Shown: positions 43,987 to 55,092, counted from the stretch's first letter. The stretch: DNA of 64,000 nucleotides from Angiostrongylus vasorum (GCA_018806985.1 JADANN010000174.1:1314001-1378000), one strand, 5' to 3'. Notes: generated from the sequence alone by a model not told the origin. Program-made: numbers and translations.

Positions 43987-44164
43987 ACCGTTGTGTTGTA
44001 TGTGTTATATTTGTGAGGAAGCAAAGGTGTGCTGAATAACAACCTTATCCAATGCCGAGGTTAATAGAAAGTCGATCTTGGAAACTGTTAAATAAATGAG
44101 ATTTAATACAGTAAATATAAACCGAATAATACAAATATAACGGTATACGGCCTCTATATTTCAG

Positions 44165-44316
44165 TTAGTACCTTAGATTTCTCCTTCAAAGGAAAAACAA
44201 CTGAACTCGGCCGCTGGGCCATCGGCGGAGCGCATTATTATCCTGATCTGGTCTCGAAACTAGCACGAGACTACGATGTTTTCGATGCCAGGCTGAGAGA
44301 TTGTGTGATGGATTAG
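44165..44316 (+). CDS. Terminal exon of an unrecognised plus-strand gene
   Basis: After a clean acceptor (tatatttcag) the frame (entering in phase 1) reads STLDFSFKGKTTELGRWAIG, then GAHYYPDLVSKLARDYDVFD and ARLRDCVMD before a stop. The composition is strongly protein-like and no repeat overlaps it. PLE-4 lies just upstream, presumably in the preceding intron. The 42118-42184 exon candidate does not join it in phase. I do not recognise the family. Confidence 0.5.
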
Positions 44317-44319
44317 GGT

Positions 44320-44732
44320 GTCAGTGCAGTGGCGGGCGTCAAAATAATTTTATTTTGAGATTTCTTCTCCCTGCCGGCACAGGCATGGATTCCGCTTCAT
44401 CCTCACCACTGGCACGTGCCACATCGGCACCGACGCCTGTCCAACCATTTCCTAGCCAGTCACTCCACATCAATTGGCCATTCCAACCGTCGTTTGGACT
44501 CACGATTTCATTTTCAGCGAAAAATCGACTTGTCGATCCTGATGAATTATCGGACTACTCATCGCGTTCTTATCATTGCTTCGTTCAGTTCCACCGTTCC
44601 CGTTTTTATTACGACGAAATGCTGCGCTGCAAGCGTTCTCACTTCCTCTCACTTCATCCTACCTATCCTCTTCATTAAAACCATCTCATTCTCCCAGATT
44701 TTTATTTTTATGAGCTTTCAATAGGCTGTAAA
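44320..44732. other. 3' flank of the preceding exon
   Basis: Open frames exist, for example a Ser/Pro-rich one from 44386, but without clear splice sites or motifs. It could be a 3' untranslated region. Confidence 0.3.
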
Positions 44733-44741
44733 TTTTGGAAA

Positions 44742-45029
44742 TTGAAAGGATAAAACGGTAAAGCTCTCGGCGTTCATCAATCCCTTAGGGATGCGACATG
44801 TATTGGACTTCAGCTAGCATCGTTTGCAGGAGATTGAATGCATATCTGGCCTTTACAGTGACCCGCAGTGGCCTACCGATGTATCGAGCCAGTGCTGTTA
44901 CCTCCCAGACGAATCTGGTACCAATTTGCCGATCCTGGAAGGATGGAAGGCTAGCTGAGCCAGGAGCGCAGGGATCGATCCTCTGTGTGTGTTGCATGGA
45001 CGTTTCCGACCACTGCGCCACACACGACC
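44742..45029 (-). mobile_element. SINE-A copy with target-site duplication
   Basis: Full-length minus-strand SINE-A, tail ggataaaacg at left and head cactgcgccacacacgacc at right. ttttggaaa flanks it on both sides (44733-44741 and 45030-45038), a 9-base duplication. Confidence 0.9.
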
Positions 45030-45038
45030 TTTTGGAAA

Positions 45039-45593
45039 GTAACCGTATCGAACAGAAATAAGTGAAAGAATGGAGATTTTGCAGATGTAGATGTAATTGA
45101 AAATCAATATATGCCAAAAATTTTCATTATATAAAGTGGATTTCGTTTTCTTTATCGGCATCTCTCGAAGTTCATTTCAGCAGGGCAGAGCTCACAATTT
45201 TTGTGAACAAAAAGTCGGAGAAATCTTCTTGAAATCTTACCGCTCAATTTGTTAAAGTAGTAGTCCCGACAACATTGAAAAAAACCTAAAAAGAAATGAA
45301 GTTGACATCCGAGTACTCGGTGAGCTGCTTGAAGCGATCATCTCTGAAATTGAATCTCTTCAGCAGTTCTTACACCACTGAATTCAACGACATTTGCAGT
45401 TGAGCATTTGAGTTCGTGAAAGCATACTTTTCCAACATCAGAGCAAAATTCTGTATTTTCTGCGTAACTCGGCTATACAACATTGAAATTCAGTGATTGG
45501 GCAGTTACTGATTACTCTTTTGAATAGTGCAGAGATTGAGAGTCGATAAAGAATTGCAGATTTTTACGTCGTTTAGGCGCCCCTATCGAAAAA
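45039..45593. other. Unassigned stretch
   Basis: A short minus frame at about 45345-45290 (acceptor ttcaatttcag, then DDRFKQLTEYSDVNFISF and stop) looks exon-like but stands alone. Nothing else was recognised. Confidence 0.25.
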
Positions 45594-45882
45594 GGGCGCG
45601 TGAGCCACAGTGGTCGCAATCACCCTTCGATGCACACGTGGAGTCGATCCCCGCGCCCATGGCCCACCAAGGCTTCCATTCCTCCGGGGTCGGCAAATTG
45701 GTACCAGACTTGTCCGGGAGGATAGCACCACTGGTTCGAGACATCGGTAGGCCACCGTGAGTCATTGTGAAGGCCAGATATGCATTTAATCACCTCCAAA
45801 CGGTGCTTGGTGAAGTTGAATGCATGGTTCATCACTCAAGGATTGATCAACGCCAAGAGCTTTATTCTTTTTATCCTTTGTC
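45594..45882 (+). mobile_element. SINE-A copy
   Basis: Plus-strand: gggcgcgtgagccacagtgg head (A box slightly altered), B box ggagtcgatccccg, full body and tttattctttttatcc tail. Confidence 0.9.
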
Positions 45883-46214
45883 GACAATGTGTACGATTGT
45901 AGAAAATATGACAGAGCAAAGATTCTTCTATGGATTTGTAAAGTTGTGATCTCCTGGAATATTCCACTGATTGGGGAAATTATTGTCCAACGTCGAGAAA
46001 TTAATAGCGCTGTGATTTTGCTAAATTTCGGGAGGTTCTTCTCGACCTACAACGTTCGAAAAACTCATCTTCTTGGTGCAAAAATCACTTTGTTTCTGTT
46101 GTTTCACTTTTGTCCAATCGATGACAACTTCTCTACTACGCCTTTGACCAGAAAACCTCCCTCCGATCCACAAAGTCCGGCTACTATCCGTGCTGAAGAC
46201 CTAGGAACGTCTTA

Positions 46215-46420
46215 AGCACGGCTATTTCAGGATTTCAAGGAAAATCCACTCCATCAGTACCCAATGCAATCCATGAAGAAGACCAAAATCTCCAAGCGGT
46301 AAGCGAACTCACGCCCAAATTTGAGGATCGACGGAACGGATGATGGATGCGAGGAAATAGATCGAGCGAAACAAGTGCTGGAGAACAATACCTACATTCA
46401 GTAAATGAAAAAAAGAAAAA
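46215..46420 (+). mobile_element. SINE-B remnant
   Basis: Plus-strand, strongly diverged: ggatttcaaggaaaatcc, gatggatgcgaggaaatag and gagcgaaacaagtgctgg in SINE-B order. Confidence 0.45.
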
Positions 46421-46639
46421 TATGACTCGCACTATACTAGCAAAACTCGCGTCTGAGCTTTTTTATTTATTGATTCTGACCTCACATTCTGACTTTGACA
46501 ATGTACGAACACAGTGTTTGATGGACTTTATGCAAAAAGAATTAGCCAAAGTTTAAAAAGATTAAACCTGCAGTGATTTCAACCAACCACATGTCATATA
46601 TTCTTGCTTGCTTGTTTTATTTTATATTTCCCATAATTA

Positions 46640-46928
46640 AGGGGAGCGTGTGGAGCAGTAGTTGGAGGCGCCTTGCAACACACATGTGGAATCGATCCCC
46701 GCGCCCATGGCCCACTAAGCTTTCCATCCTTCCAGGGTTGGCAAATTAGTACCAGACTTGTCTGGGAGGATGGCAGCACCTTCTCGATACAACGGTGGGT
46801 CACTGCTGGTTATTGTAAAGGCCAGATATGCATTCAATCACCTCTAAACGATGTTTAATGAAGTTGAATGCATGGCGCATCCCTCAGGGGATTGATCAAC
46901 GCCGAGAGCTTTATCCTTTTTTTTGTAC
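46640..46928 (+). mobile_element. SINE-A copy with target-site duplication
   Basis: Plus-strand, head gagcgtgtggagcagtagtt, B box ggaatcgatccccg, full body and tttatccttttttttt tail. cccataatta stands on both sides (46630-46639 and 46929-46938), a perfect 10-base duplication. Confidence 0.92.
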
Positions 46929-46949
46929 CCCATAATTACAATTTGTTAA

Positions 46950-47245
46950 CATCAAAGCACTTCTTGCCTTCGATTCGTTGTATCGCACCCACTAACCACG
47001 AAGCTTCATAAATGTCGTTGAAACCTGCAGTCGGCCTACTAGAGTGCTCTAAGCGCTTTGTCAGAGGCAATCGCCAGCCACTTTTAATTTGTGGAAGGTT
47101 CTCTATACAAACTTGTACCAGTGTAACACCAATGAGCCGTTCTGGATGCATAAGAGACCTGGGTCGCCTGAGGCACGGCTGGCCGAATCAGCTTTCACGG
47201 GTTTGCTGTTCAGCCTAACTGCTGCGATGCACGCGCCTTTGTTAG
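46950..47245 (-). mobile_element. SINE-B copy, diverged
   Basis: Minus-strand: atcaaagcacttcttgcc, cgattcgttgtatcgcaccc, ctaaccacgaag and a diverged body. The head is not clear. Confidence 0.55.
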
Positions 47246-47411
47246 ATAAACTGTTTCACATAGAGCGCAAGTGAACAGATCTCGTGATTTTCACTTCACC
47301 CTCTTTTAACACACTTCTGTTTTGTCTAATTCCTACTTTTGCATATGAAGCATTAGATATGGACATCAGAAAAAAAGAAAAACGAAGATTTGAATCTTTC
47401 CAAGGCATAGG

Positions 47412-47655
47412 ATAAAAAAAGGGTAAAGCTTCCGGCCTTGATCAATCCCTGTGGGATGCGGCATGCATTCAACTTCATTAAGCGTCGTTGGAGGTGATGA
47501 AATGCATATCTGGCCTTTATAATGATTCGCGGTGGCCTACCGTTGTATCAAGCCAGTGCTGCTATCCTCCCAGACAAGTCTGGTACCGATTTGCCGACCC
47601 TGGAGGGATGGGAATGCTTGGTGGGTTATGGGCGCGGGGATCGATTCCCACGGCG
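47412..47655 (-). mobile_element. SINE-A copy truncated at the B box and fused to SINE-B
   Basis: Minus-strand SINE-A from the tail (ggataaaaaaagggtaaagc) to the B box (gatcgattcccacgg). It stops there and is joined without a gap to SINE-B body sequence in the opposite orientation. Confidence 0.8.
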
Positions 47656-47925
47656 AATTGGTACCAGACTCGTTTGGGGCCAATTCACCCGCCCGAATCC
47701 ACGCAGGAGCGCTGTGGCACAGCAATCCCAGGACTCTAGGAGAATCGACTCGACCAGCACTCAACGACATTCATTTACGAAGTGAAAGACACTCTTCAAG
47801 CACAAGTCGTGCCCACAGGCAAAAAGTTCGAAGAAGAAGACTTTCATGGACGAGGGATACGACTAAACGAACGGAATGTGTGAAGTGCTGGGATCCGCAC
47901 AGTAGATAGGAAGACGGGTTGTGTG
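47656..47925 (+). mobile_element. SINE-B body, 3' part of a SINE-A/SINE-B chimera
   Basis: Plus-strand from gaattggtaccagactcg through cccaggactctaggagaatc and gaatgtgtgaagtgctggga to gatccgcacagtagatagg. The SINE-B tRNA head is missing and its place is taken by SINE-A. Confidence 0.75.
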
Positions 47926-48283
47926 AAAAAAATTCCTAAGAATGGTAGAATCTTCAGCATCAATTGTTCTACTTTAGTAAACAGACATATTATTAGTATT
48001 CAAGCCACTTTTTTGTTCTTCAAAGTTATTCCACTAGTCGAATATCTGGGATCTTGCTTGCTTGTCTCTTTAGTTTTTCCATGATGACATTCAATTGATG
48101 GTGACATTGATCAATGAGATTGTTATTTATGCCGTTTGTGTCGTAATGTTTTCCCTGATTTTGACATTTTCAGAACTTTTTTTGTCATCTTTGCTAAAAC
48201 TAGTGGAAATGATGAACTTTTTACCTACTGCCTATTATTTTTTAAGGTCAGGCTAGAATGTTAGGTGAAATACAGCCACCTTA
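47926..48283. other. Unassigned AT-rich stretch
   Basis: Nothing recognised. Confidence 0.5.
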
Positions 48284-48533
48284 GGGGCGCCTGTAGCGTA
48301 GTGGTTGGAGGCGCCGTGCAATACATATGGCATCGATCACCATGCCCCAGGCCCACCAAACGCGCCACCCCTCCAGGGTCGACAAATTAGTAAGACTTGT
48401 CTGGGAAGATAGCATCACTCGCTCGATACATTGGTAGGCCACCACGAGTCAATCACCTTTAACGATGCTTAATGAAATTGGATGTATTGCGCATCCCTCA
48501 AGGATGGATCAACGCCGAGAGCTTTATCCTTTT
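48284..48533 (+). mobile_element. SINE-A copy
   Basis: Plus-strand: gcgcctgtagcgtagtggtt head, B box ggcatcgatcacc, body with a small deletion near 48450, tail gctttatccttttta. Confidence 0.85.
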
Positions 48534-48922
48534 TACAGCCTCCTTGAAAGATCACCGTCGCAGCATTTGGTGTTGCTTAGTGCTGGTCAGCGATGCGCTG
48601 CCTGGTATTCATCGTCTGACAGTGATACCTAAGCTAAAGAGTGCTATACGTCCTTCTTGAAACGAACCTAACAATTAACTAACTTCAGGACTTTCCACCG
48701 TTGTGGAGACCTCCTTCGCTTTCAGGTAGAGATGTGTGAAAAAAAAGAATTAGTTATTGTTATTGTCAAGTTGTGGTTGTTGTTGGTTCATGACGGCTTA
48801 AGAAAGAACGTAGTCGAAAAAAGCAAAGATCAGAGAATAAATTATGTGAAGCAGAAATTTTTGTCAAGTCCGTAAATTGCCCCATGAGGGTAACATCTAC
48901 CTGAGCAACTTTTTTTTTCCAG
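48534..48922. other. Unassigned stretch
   Basis: No repeat or exon recognised before the acceptor at 48922. Confidence 0.4.
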
Positions 48923-49065
48923 AAATGTTATGGTACTTTAGATTCCACTTTTTTCGGTGGTGCCAGCAGACTTCTGAAGTTGAGCGGTGTGACAGCGATT
49001 TCCACGGTAGTTGTTTCCAAAGTCGTCGTACAGCATTCTTTTTAGATCGCATGTACCAACAATGA
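48923..49065 (+). CDS. Possible small protein, Cys-containing
   Basis: A very strong acceptor (ttttttttccag) ends two bases before an ATG at 48925. The frame is 46 codons: it starts MLWYFRFHFFRWCQQTSEVE, then RCDSDFHGSCFQSRR, then FFLDRMYQQ and stop. The C-x4-G-x-C spacing recalls the start of an EGF-like domain, but the remaining cysteines are missing. The acceptor next to the start codon would suit trans-splicing of a spliced leader. The product is unknown. Confidence 0.3.
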
Positions 49066-49770
49066 TTAAAGTTTTGTTTTTTTGTAAAAGTATGACTTCG
49101 TTCCCTTAGCGGCAGCTAACATTACGAGAATCTTGATTGTCGTTCATATGGTTGACGACTAGAACTAGTTCTCATCTCTGATGCTGTTCTTTCTCTGAAA
49201 GGGAAATGAAGCCGTTTACTCGAGGAGGTGACAGCAACTTTTCCTGTCACTCACTGCTCGTGAGTAATCCACGTCGTGCAAACACTTTGATAGCATGATA
49301 ACTTTTCCGAGTAGCTTGCAGAAGATGATAAATTGCGCTGTCGATTGCTCGGCTGACGAGGATGTTCCACAGCTGATTCTAGAAATTACGTTCTATGATT
49401 TCTCCCTTAAACACGACCGTATGAAAAAACCTCATTCGTAACTTTTCTTAGCCTTTTTTTTTCATTTACACTCTTCCTCTTTTCCCAATTTTTATCATTT
49501 TTTTTAGACATAATTCTGCATGAAATAACCGTTATTTTCGCAAAACTTTCCTCCCATTTTTAAAAGTGATTTTATTGATTGAAGTGGATATACCGGACCC
49601 ATTAAAATCAATGGTACTAATCTCGTGCGTGCCAGCATCGAATAAAGGTTCGCTTTGCTTCCAATAGGTTTCTGCCCAACAAACAACTGAGTCTTGTAAC
49701 ACAATCTTTTGTTCTAACTTTTATTTGTTGCCAATTCTTTTTTCATGGCAGCCAACGACGCCAATATAAC
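49066..49770. other. Unassigned AT-rich stretch
   Basis: Nothing recognised. Confidence 0.5.
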
Positions 49771-49779
49771 CAGAAGGAT

Positions 49780-50010
49780 TCTGGGATATGCCGATTTGTG
49801 TTCCCCAGATCACCCGTTAACGAGTTATTGCTGATCGCACCATTAGGGTAAATAACTGGCTAAGAAAAAAAACCAAGCAAGTGTTTGGGTTCGTGTGATG
49901 AATAATACGCGATCCTGGTAAGGGTAATCGCCGGTGCGAAGCGTAGCTGAGGTTCCGAGTTTTGCTCATATCTCAGCATCTTTGTGATTTAACCTCTTAT
50001 TTTGTGGATT
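49780..50010 (+). mobile_element. SINE-C copy, best preserved
   Basis: Plus-strand order: gccgatttgtgttccccaga, gattgctgatcgcaccatta-type block, A-box-like gttcgtgtgatgaataatac, B-box-like gtaatcgccggtgcgaagcg, then ctgaggttccgagttttgct and catctttgtgatttaacc. The same order is seen across 62775-63135. Confidence 0.55.
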
Positions 50011-50214
50011 TTTTTTCGATGTTCTTTGGGGGTAATGTCGAAGCACCTACCGATCCTTCTGGCGCTAATTGGCGGCGGTAATCACTTCTAATTTATAAGT
50101 AAACAAAATCTGGATGGGCCTCCTGTCTAAATTTTTTCTGAAAATGGCGGTAGACGGAATAATTGCCACAGAAAACTGCACGGAAACCACATGCAAGAGC
50201 GATAATTGCGAGAA

Positions 50215-51563
50215 CATACAACGACTTGGGTAATTAAGTCGTCGAGATTATCCTCTTGCGCACATCAAGGACATTGGATGAGGCGCAACCAGTCGAACAA
50301 GCAGGATTTCGGAAAGGATTTTTGCTGTATGGACCACATCCAAACCGTGTCCAGGGTCATCGAAGTTTGTCGGGAATACCACCTGCCTCTAGTCCTAACC
50401 TTTGTCGACTATGAAAAAGCGTTTGACAGTGTCGAAACGAATGCAATCCTATCAGCGCTCGTCGACCAAGGAGTGGTCCCGTCTTACATAAGAACTCTCT
50501 GCGACTGTTAGCGGAACTGCACTACGAAAATAAAGCTTTTCCATCGGCCTCTTACCATACCTATAGGAAAAAGGGGTTCGACAGGGCGACACAATATCGC
50601 CAAAGCCTTTCAGTGCCGCACTGCAGTGGATAATGAAGTCACTCGACTAGGATGAGAAAGGCATACGTATTGATGGAAAATTCCTATCAAACCTTCGTTT
50701 TGCCGACGACATTGTCATCTTCTCAAGAAGTACTGGCGAAGCAGAGATGATGATCAACGAGCTCAACGAAGCGGGGAAAAACATTGGACTTCGCATAAAT
50801 CGAAAGAAGACCCACTTCATGAGAAACCCATGGTGCGAAGGCGGAAAAATTGAATTGGATGGCTCTCTCATTGCAGAGACCACCTCGTACGTATACCTTG
50901 GGCGATCAATGAACATGGAAAACAACATGAAGGAGGAAATAGATAGAAGAAGGAGACCAGCTTGGGCCGCATTCGGGCCTCTCAAAGAAGCCACCGACCA
51001 ACTGAAGGACCCGAAAATCCGCGCTCATCTCTTCGATTCTACGGTCCTCCTAGTGCTCTGTTATGCTGCGGAGACAAGGGTTGATACTTTAACTACGTCA
51101 AGAATGCTTCGCACTACTCACAGAGCGCTTGAGCGGTGTCTTCTGAAATATAACCGGCACTCTCAATATCTAGCCGGAATGCGAAGCTCTGACCCTTGAA
51201 ATCTGTCACATCTTCGAGATCCAGGAGAATATACATCGACAGCGAAACATAGATGGGCCGGTCACATAATGAGCAGGAACAGAGGACAGATGGACGAAAA
51301 GAACAGTAGAGTGGACTCCAAGAGAATGCAAACGTCTCCCAGGACGACCACCTACACGTTGGGCGGACGTGTTCGTAAACAAAGTTAATCAGCTGTACTC
51401 GCAGCTGCAGTTGTTTTACAGATCACGGTACGAGACTCGCAAGCGCTACCATACTCGAACAAGACCACCACCATGGACTACGATTGCGAGAGAAAGGAAC
51501 GAATGGCATATGTGCTAGGGGTCCGCACAGCTCGTGAAGACGGACCGTCCAAGTATCCAAGTA
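50215..51563 (+). mobile_element. RTE-A copy, 5'-truncated, most complete RT
   Basis: The plus strand encodes RTE-type reverse transcriptase in two frames: first FCCMDHIQTVSR, LTFVDYEKAFDSVETNAILS, VPSYIRTLCDC; then after a frameshift near 50520-50640, FLSNLRFADDIVIFS with the catalytic FADD, KNIGLRINRKKTHFM, SYVYLGRSMNMENN and LRAHLFDST-type IRAHLFDSTVL. A stop at about 51197 ends the frame. The 3' part (RWAGHIMSRN-like, then the untranslated end) runs to ccgtccaagtatccaagtaa at 51563. The endonuclease is missing. Confidence 0.9.
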
Positions 51564-51604
51564 AGTATAAACAACGACGGACATAACTCAGTCTGGTATC
51601 GAAA

Positions 51605-51790
51605 ACTCCGGGCGCGTACACCACGATGGTTGGAGGTGTCATGCAATACAAACGTAATCGTTGGTTCGATCCTACGCCGCGGGTTCACCAAGGCTTTTAT
51701 CACTCCGTACTTGGCAAATTGGTACCAGACTTTTCTGGGAGGACATACCACAAACGCGATACATCTATAGGTCATTATATCGACCGAATA
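51605..51790 (+). mobile_element. SINE-A remnant
   Basis: Plus-strand head with degraded A box (caccacgatggttggaggtg), an excellent B box (gttggttcgatcctacg) and body to gataccacaaacgcgatacat. The 3' part is lost. Confidence 0.7.
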
Positions 51791-51989
51791 TACGTCAACT
51801 CCGGACGCTTAACCCTTTTATCTACTTAGCGACCATTCACCTATACATCTGGTGCACAGTCGAAAAAATAGGATAATGCTTTCTGAAATTTATCCTTTTC
51901 AGATTTTACGATTTCCTAGTGAGCAGTCTGCGTGCAAGGGCTTAAATGAAAAAACATAATTTTCTTTTCTATATCACCCGACTCTGCAT

Positions 51990-52310
51990 AATCTGCCGCT
52001 CCCAGCACTTCTTTCATTCGGCTCGTTGTCTCATGGCCCATCATTCACGGTGGTCTTCACTTAAATTCCATTGCCAACTATGGACTTGGTTTTTCTCAAT
52101 AATATCATAGAATGCTGGTCAAGTTGACGTTAGCTCTATTAGAGTGCTTCCAGATCTAGCAACCATGAATTGTTTCGTTGTAGACTGGTGGGAGCTTCTT
52201 CAAGACACGCTTGGAAGCGATTTGCACGCCCCGGAATGGTGGGAAACTCCGTCTAGGGTGGGGGTTAACTAAGAGACCATGCTCTTATATTGCAACGTCT
52301 GTAACCCCTC
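51990..52310 (-). mobile_element. SINE-B copy, diverged
   Basis: Minus-strand: ccgctcccagcacttctttc, ttcggctcgttgtctcatgg, cggtggtcttcacttaaatt, then a diverged body. Confidence 0.6.
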
Positions 52311-52633
52311 ATCCACGCAGACAAGTGGCAAATAAATAATGTTCTATCCTGGAGTAAAATTAACAACAGTGATTATGCCGTTATATTCCTGTTGTCTGTA
52401 AACTTACGAAAGCAGTCGTGTTTGGCATTCGACTCAACCAGGAATCGCTTACTCGTTAATAACAACCAATTGCACTGCAATGCAACACACGTGTTATCGA
52501 TGTGACGTCAGTGATGTTCTTAGCGCCCCCTTACTTAACGAAACTCTCGGTTCCGATTGATTTCATCTCGTACAGTATTTTTTCCATCTATCGCCCATTT
52601 TCGTCGCTTCTGTTTTTTAGGGGTAACTGAAAC

Positions 52634-53679
52634 ATGACTTTCAGCTTAACTTCTAGATTACGAGACAATGGTAATGAGAAAATGCGAGCGCGTTTAGTAC
52701 GCTACTGGGATTCATTGGAAAATGACGAGTATCTCGAGCCATGCCAACCAGTGAGTTTTTTTCCTAGAGCCGTTTGTTACAACGCAATAATTCCACCCAC
52801 AAAGTTGAGTGAATGAAGAGAAATGAAATGTTTGTTTGTTCCTCACAATTTATTTTACGTATTCGCCTGCATAGGGCGCGTGTGGTACAGTGGTCGGAGG
52901 CACCCTGCAACACAGGCATGGAATTGATCCCCACGCCCATGGCGCCCCAAGTCTTCCATCCTTCGGGGAACGGCAAATTGTACCAGACTTGTCTGGGAGG
53001 ATAGCAGCACTGGCTCGATACATCGGTATGCCACCTCGTGTCGTTGCAAAAGCCAGATATGCATTCAATCACCGCCAAACGATGCTTAATGACGTAGCGT
53101 CCCTCAGGAATTGATCAACGACGAGAGCTTTATCCTTCATCATTTTTATTCTTCTGCATGAGCTATGCAGAAAACACTATCAAGTTAATGATACGAAATA
53201 CATGTAAATCCGTTAACTTCGGCAATTTCAGCAATCAGAATGCCTTTCGATAGTGAACGAACTGCAGAATCAGTGGCTCCCATCGCTCAGTGTGTCGGTA
53301 GAACACAAATGTCTCACAATTCTAAACGCGAAATCTTTGTTAGGGCAAAATGAGAATACTACGTCAACCAGCGAAAAAGTGCCAATCGAACAGAAGATTC
53401 CTGCAGAATTCAAGTTAGTGCATTATCGTTCTCATCTGTTATTTTCATGAATGAATTCCATCTGACCATGACGCCGATAGTAAACATCTTGGTTTTGTGA
53501 TAAACTTGTACGATGTTCAATACAGATTTCTTTTTGTGGGTAACATTTCGACGCCGTCGTCCCCCTCAAAATCAGAGCGACTGAAGTACAGAGACCGCGA
53601 TGACTTTTTCTCATGTGGCAGCAAATGTAGTCGTGTTACTGGAAACTGCATTCGTCCAGTTTTCTACGACTTTCTATGA
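52634..53679 (+). CDS. Three-exon gene, unrecognised product
   Basis: Exons 52634-52750, 53232-53413 and 53592-53679 join in frame with GT/AG borders and give about 128 residues. It starts MTFSLTSRLRDNGNEKMRAR, then RYWDSLENDEYLEPCQP; exon 2 begins QSECLSIVNELQNQWLPSLS. With the modelled acceptor, exon 3 gives DRDDFFSCGSKCSRVTGNCI and a stop at 53679. A different frame of the same region (starting MTFSHVAANVVVLLETAFVQ and running to 53782) is also open, so the 3' end is uncertain. A tctgttttttag acceptor just before the start suits trans-splicing. A SINE-A lies in intron 1. No family was recognised. Confidence 0.5.
52873..53146 (+). mobile_element. SINE-A copy in intron 1 of the 52.6-kb gene
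   Basis: Plus-strand: gggcgcgtgtggtacagtgg head, B box ggaattgatccccac, body and a short tail ctttatccttcat. Confidence 0.9.
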
Positions 53680-54164
53680 CTCGCGATTAAAAATGCCTCA
53701 CACATGGCAAGAGATTCGCGCCTGTGAAGGATCGGTTCAAATTATTGCCTTTACAAAGAAGAGAGTACCGCCGATCCATTAGAAACAACCAAAATTTGTA
53801 ACCGCATCGTGTAGAAGAAATGTACACACAATACAAGAAATATCTTGCTCCATTGAGAAGCTTACATGATACTGTTACAAATCTTCATTGCGGCCAATGG
53901 TTCGGCGCCACCTCCTCCTTCATAACAACACTGATTTGAGTGCGGCGTCCAAAACTGCTAGAATATTCAAAACTGCTGGAATATTAGCAAAACTTGGAGC
54001 TGAAGTGGGATTTATTAAATAATATTTGGGCGAAGTTCATACAGATTGTCGAGCTACTTTAATTCAGATAGGTACGCGCCGTTCACCTATCCTATTGACA
54101 CCACGAAATAGGAATGTCAATAATAATAAAACAATAATAACAAATAATAGTAAAAAGTAAATTA
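53680..54164. other. Unassigned stretch, ends in RTE-B tail repeats
   Basis: From about 54115 to 54164 an AATAAT-type simple repeat forms the 3' tail of the RTE-B copy (minus orientation). Nothing else was recognised beyond the alternative 3' frame of the preceding gene. Confidence 0.4.
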
Positions 54165-54363
54165 CCTCTATCACCTGTAGTCCCGTTGATCATCGAGTGA
54201 CTCGAGCCGGCGCCGATAAAGCTCGCTCTAGGGATTCATCAAGCATCATATCTTTCTTCTAGGCTCTTCGTGAAGAACTCTGACCATCGGGTCGGTGGTC
54301 TTCCCTGCAGTACGTTTGACATCTCAAAGAATCCAGTCACTAACGGCTCTTGTCCATCGGTTG

Positions 54364-54990
54364 TCATTCATACGCACTTCGTGTCCGGCCCACCTTATCT
54401 CCGACTGTTTGGCGAAGAAAACAGCATCTTTGGTTTTTGATCGTTGACGCGGGTCGGAGCTTCGGATCCCTTTCCCTTACTTGTGTGAAACGGGGTACTC
54501 TTAGCATCGTCCTTTCGACTGCGCTTTCGATAACGCTGAGAGATCTTTCATCCTGCTTACGCAGCGACCTGGTTTCTGACGCATACGTTAGGGCAGGAAG
54601 TACCGTTGAGTCGAAAAGGTGGGCACGGAGTCGCGTGTTCTTTGTTCTGTTCACTAAATCCTCGATGCTCTTAAAAGCACCCCAAGCCGCTCGTTTCCTT
54701 CTGCTCAACTCTGGAGCTAGGTCGTTCATCACATTGATATCCCGACCTAGACAGACATAACTGGAGCATTCGGAGATATTCGTAACGTTGAGCGTGAATG
54801 GGGCATACGAAACCAATCCGTTCTTCATGAACATCGTTTTTGTGAGATTTAGTCGAAGACCAATCTTTCCACAGGCTTTATCAAAGTCGTCAAGTACACG
54901 TTCCGCTTGACTAATGTTTGGTGTTATGAGGATGATGTCATCAGCAAAACGAGAATGATGTAACTGCCGCCCATCGATTTTCACTCCCAT
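54364..54990 (-). pseudogene. RTE-B reverse transcriptase, C-terminal frame
   Basis: A 208-codon frame: MGVKIDGRQLHHSRFADDII carries the catalytic FADD. Then come KIGLRLNLTKTMFMKNGL, SYVCLGRDINVMN, LRAHLFDSTVLPALTYASET and TMLRVPRF. This is the palm and thumb of an RTE-type RT. The downstream WAGH-type region (about 54360-54180) is in another frame. Confidence 0.85.
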
Positions 54991-55092
54991 ATTATCCCTA
55001 TTCCAATATTGGCATGACGTTCTGGAGGGTGGCGGTAAATAATTTTGACGAGATAGTATCTCCTTGCCTAACCCCTCTTTTTGACGTCAATG

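Larger units (their letters stand above)
43365..44050. mobile_element. PLE-4: short Penelope-derived element with inverted ribozyme repeats
   Basis: The outer 100 bases (43365-43467 and 43948-44050) are near-perfect reverse complements; each contains a hammerhead motif and the aggtgtgctgaataacaa outer edge. Between them the plus strand keeps endonuclease remains: NSGTIYLIPCV, then a deletion, then MRKLVEAFLDKSQKSENE, corresponding to the start and end of a PLE GIY-YIG region. The whole unit is about 690 bases. Confidence 0.75.

Noticed and set aside
54350..54760. 136-codon plus frame as a gene
   Set aside because: It is the antisense of the RTE-B reverse transcriptase, whose catalytic FADD lies on the minus strand.
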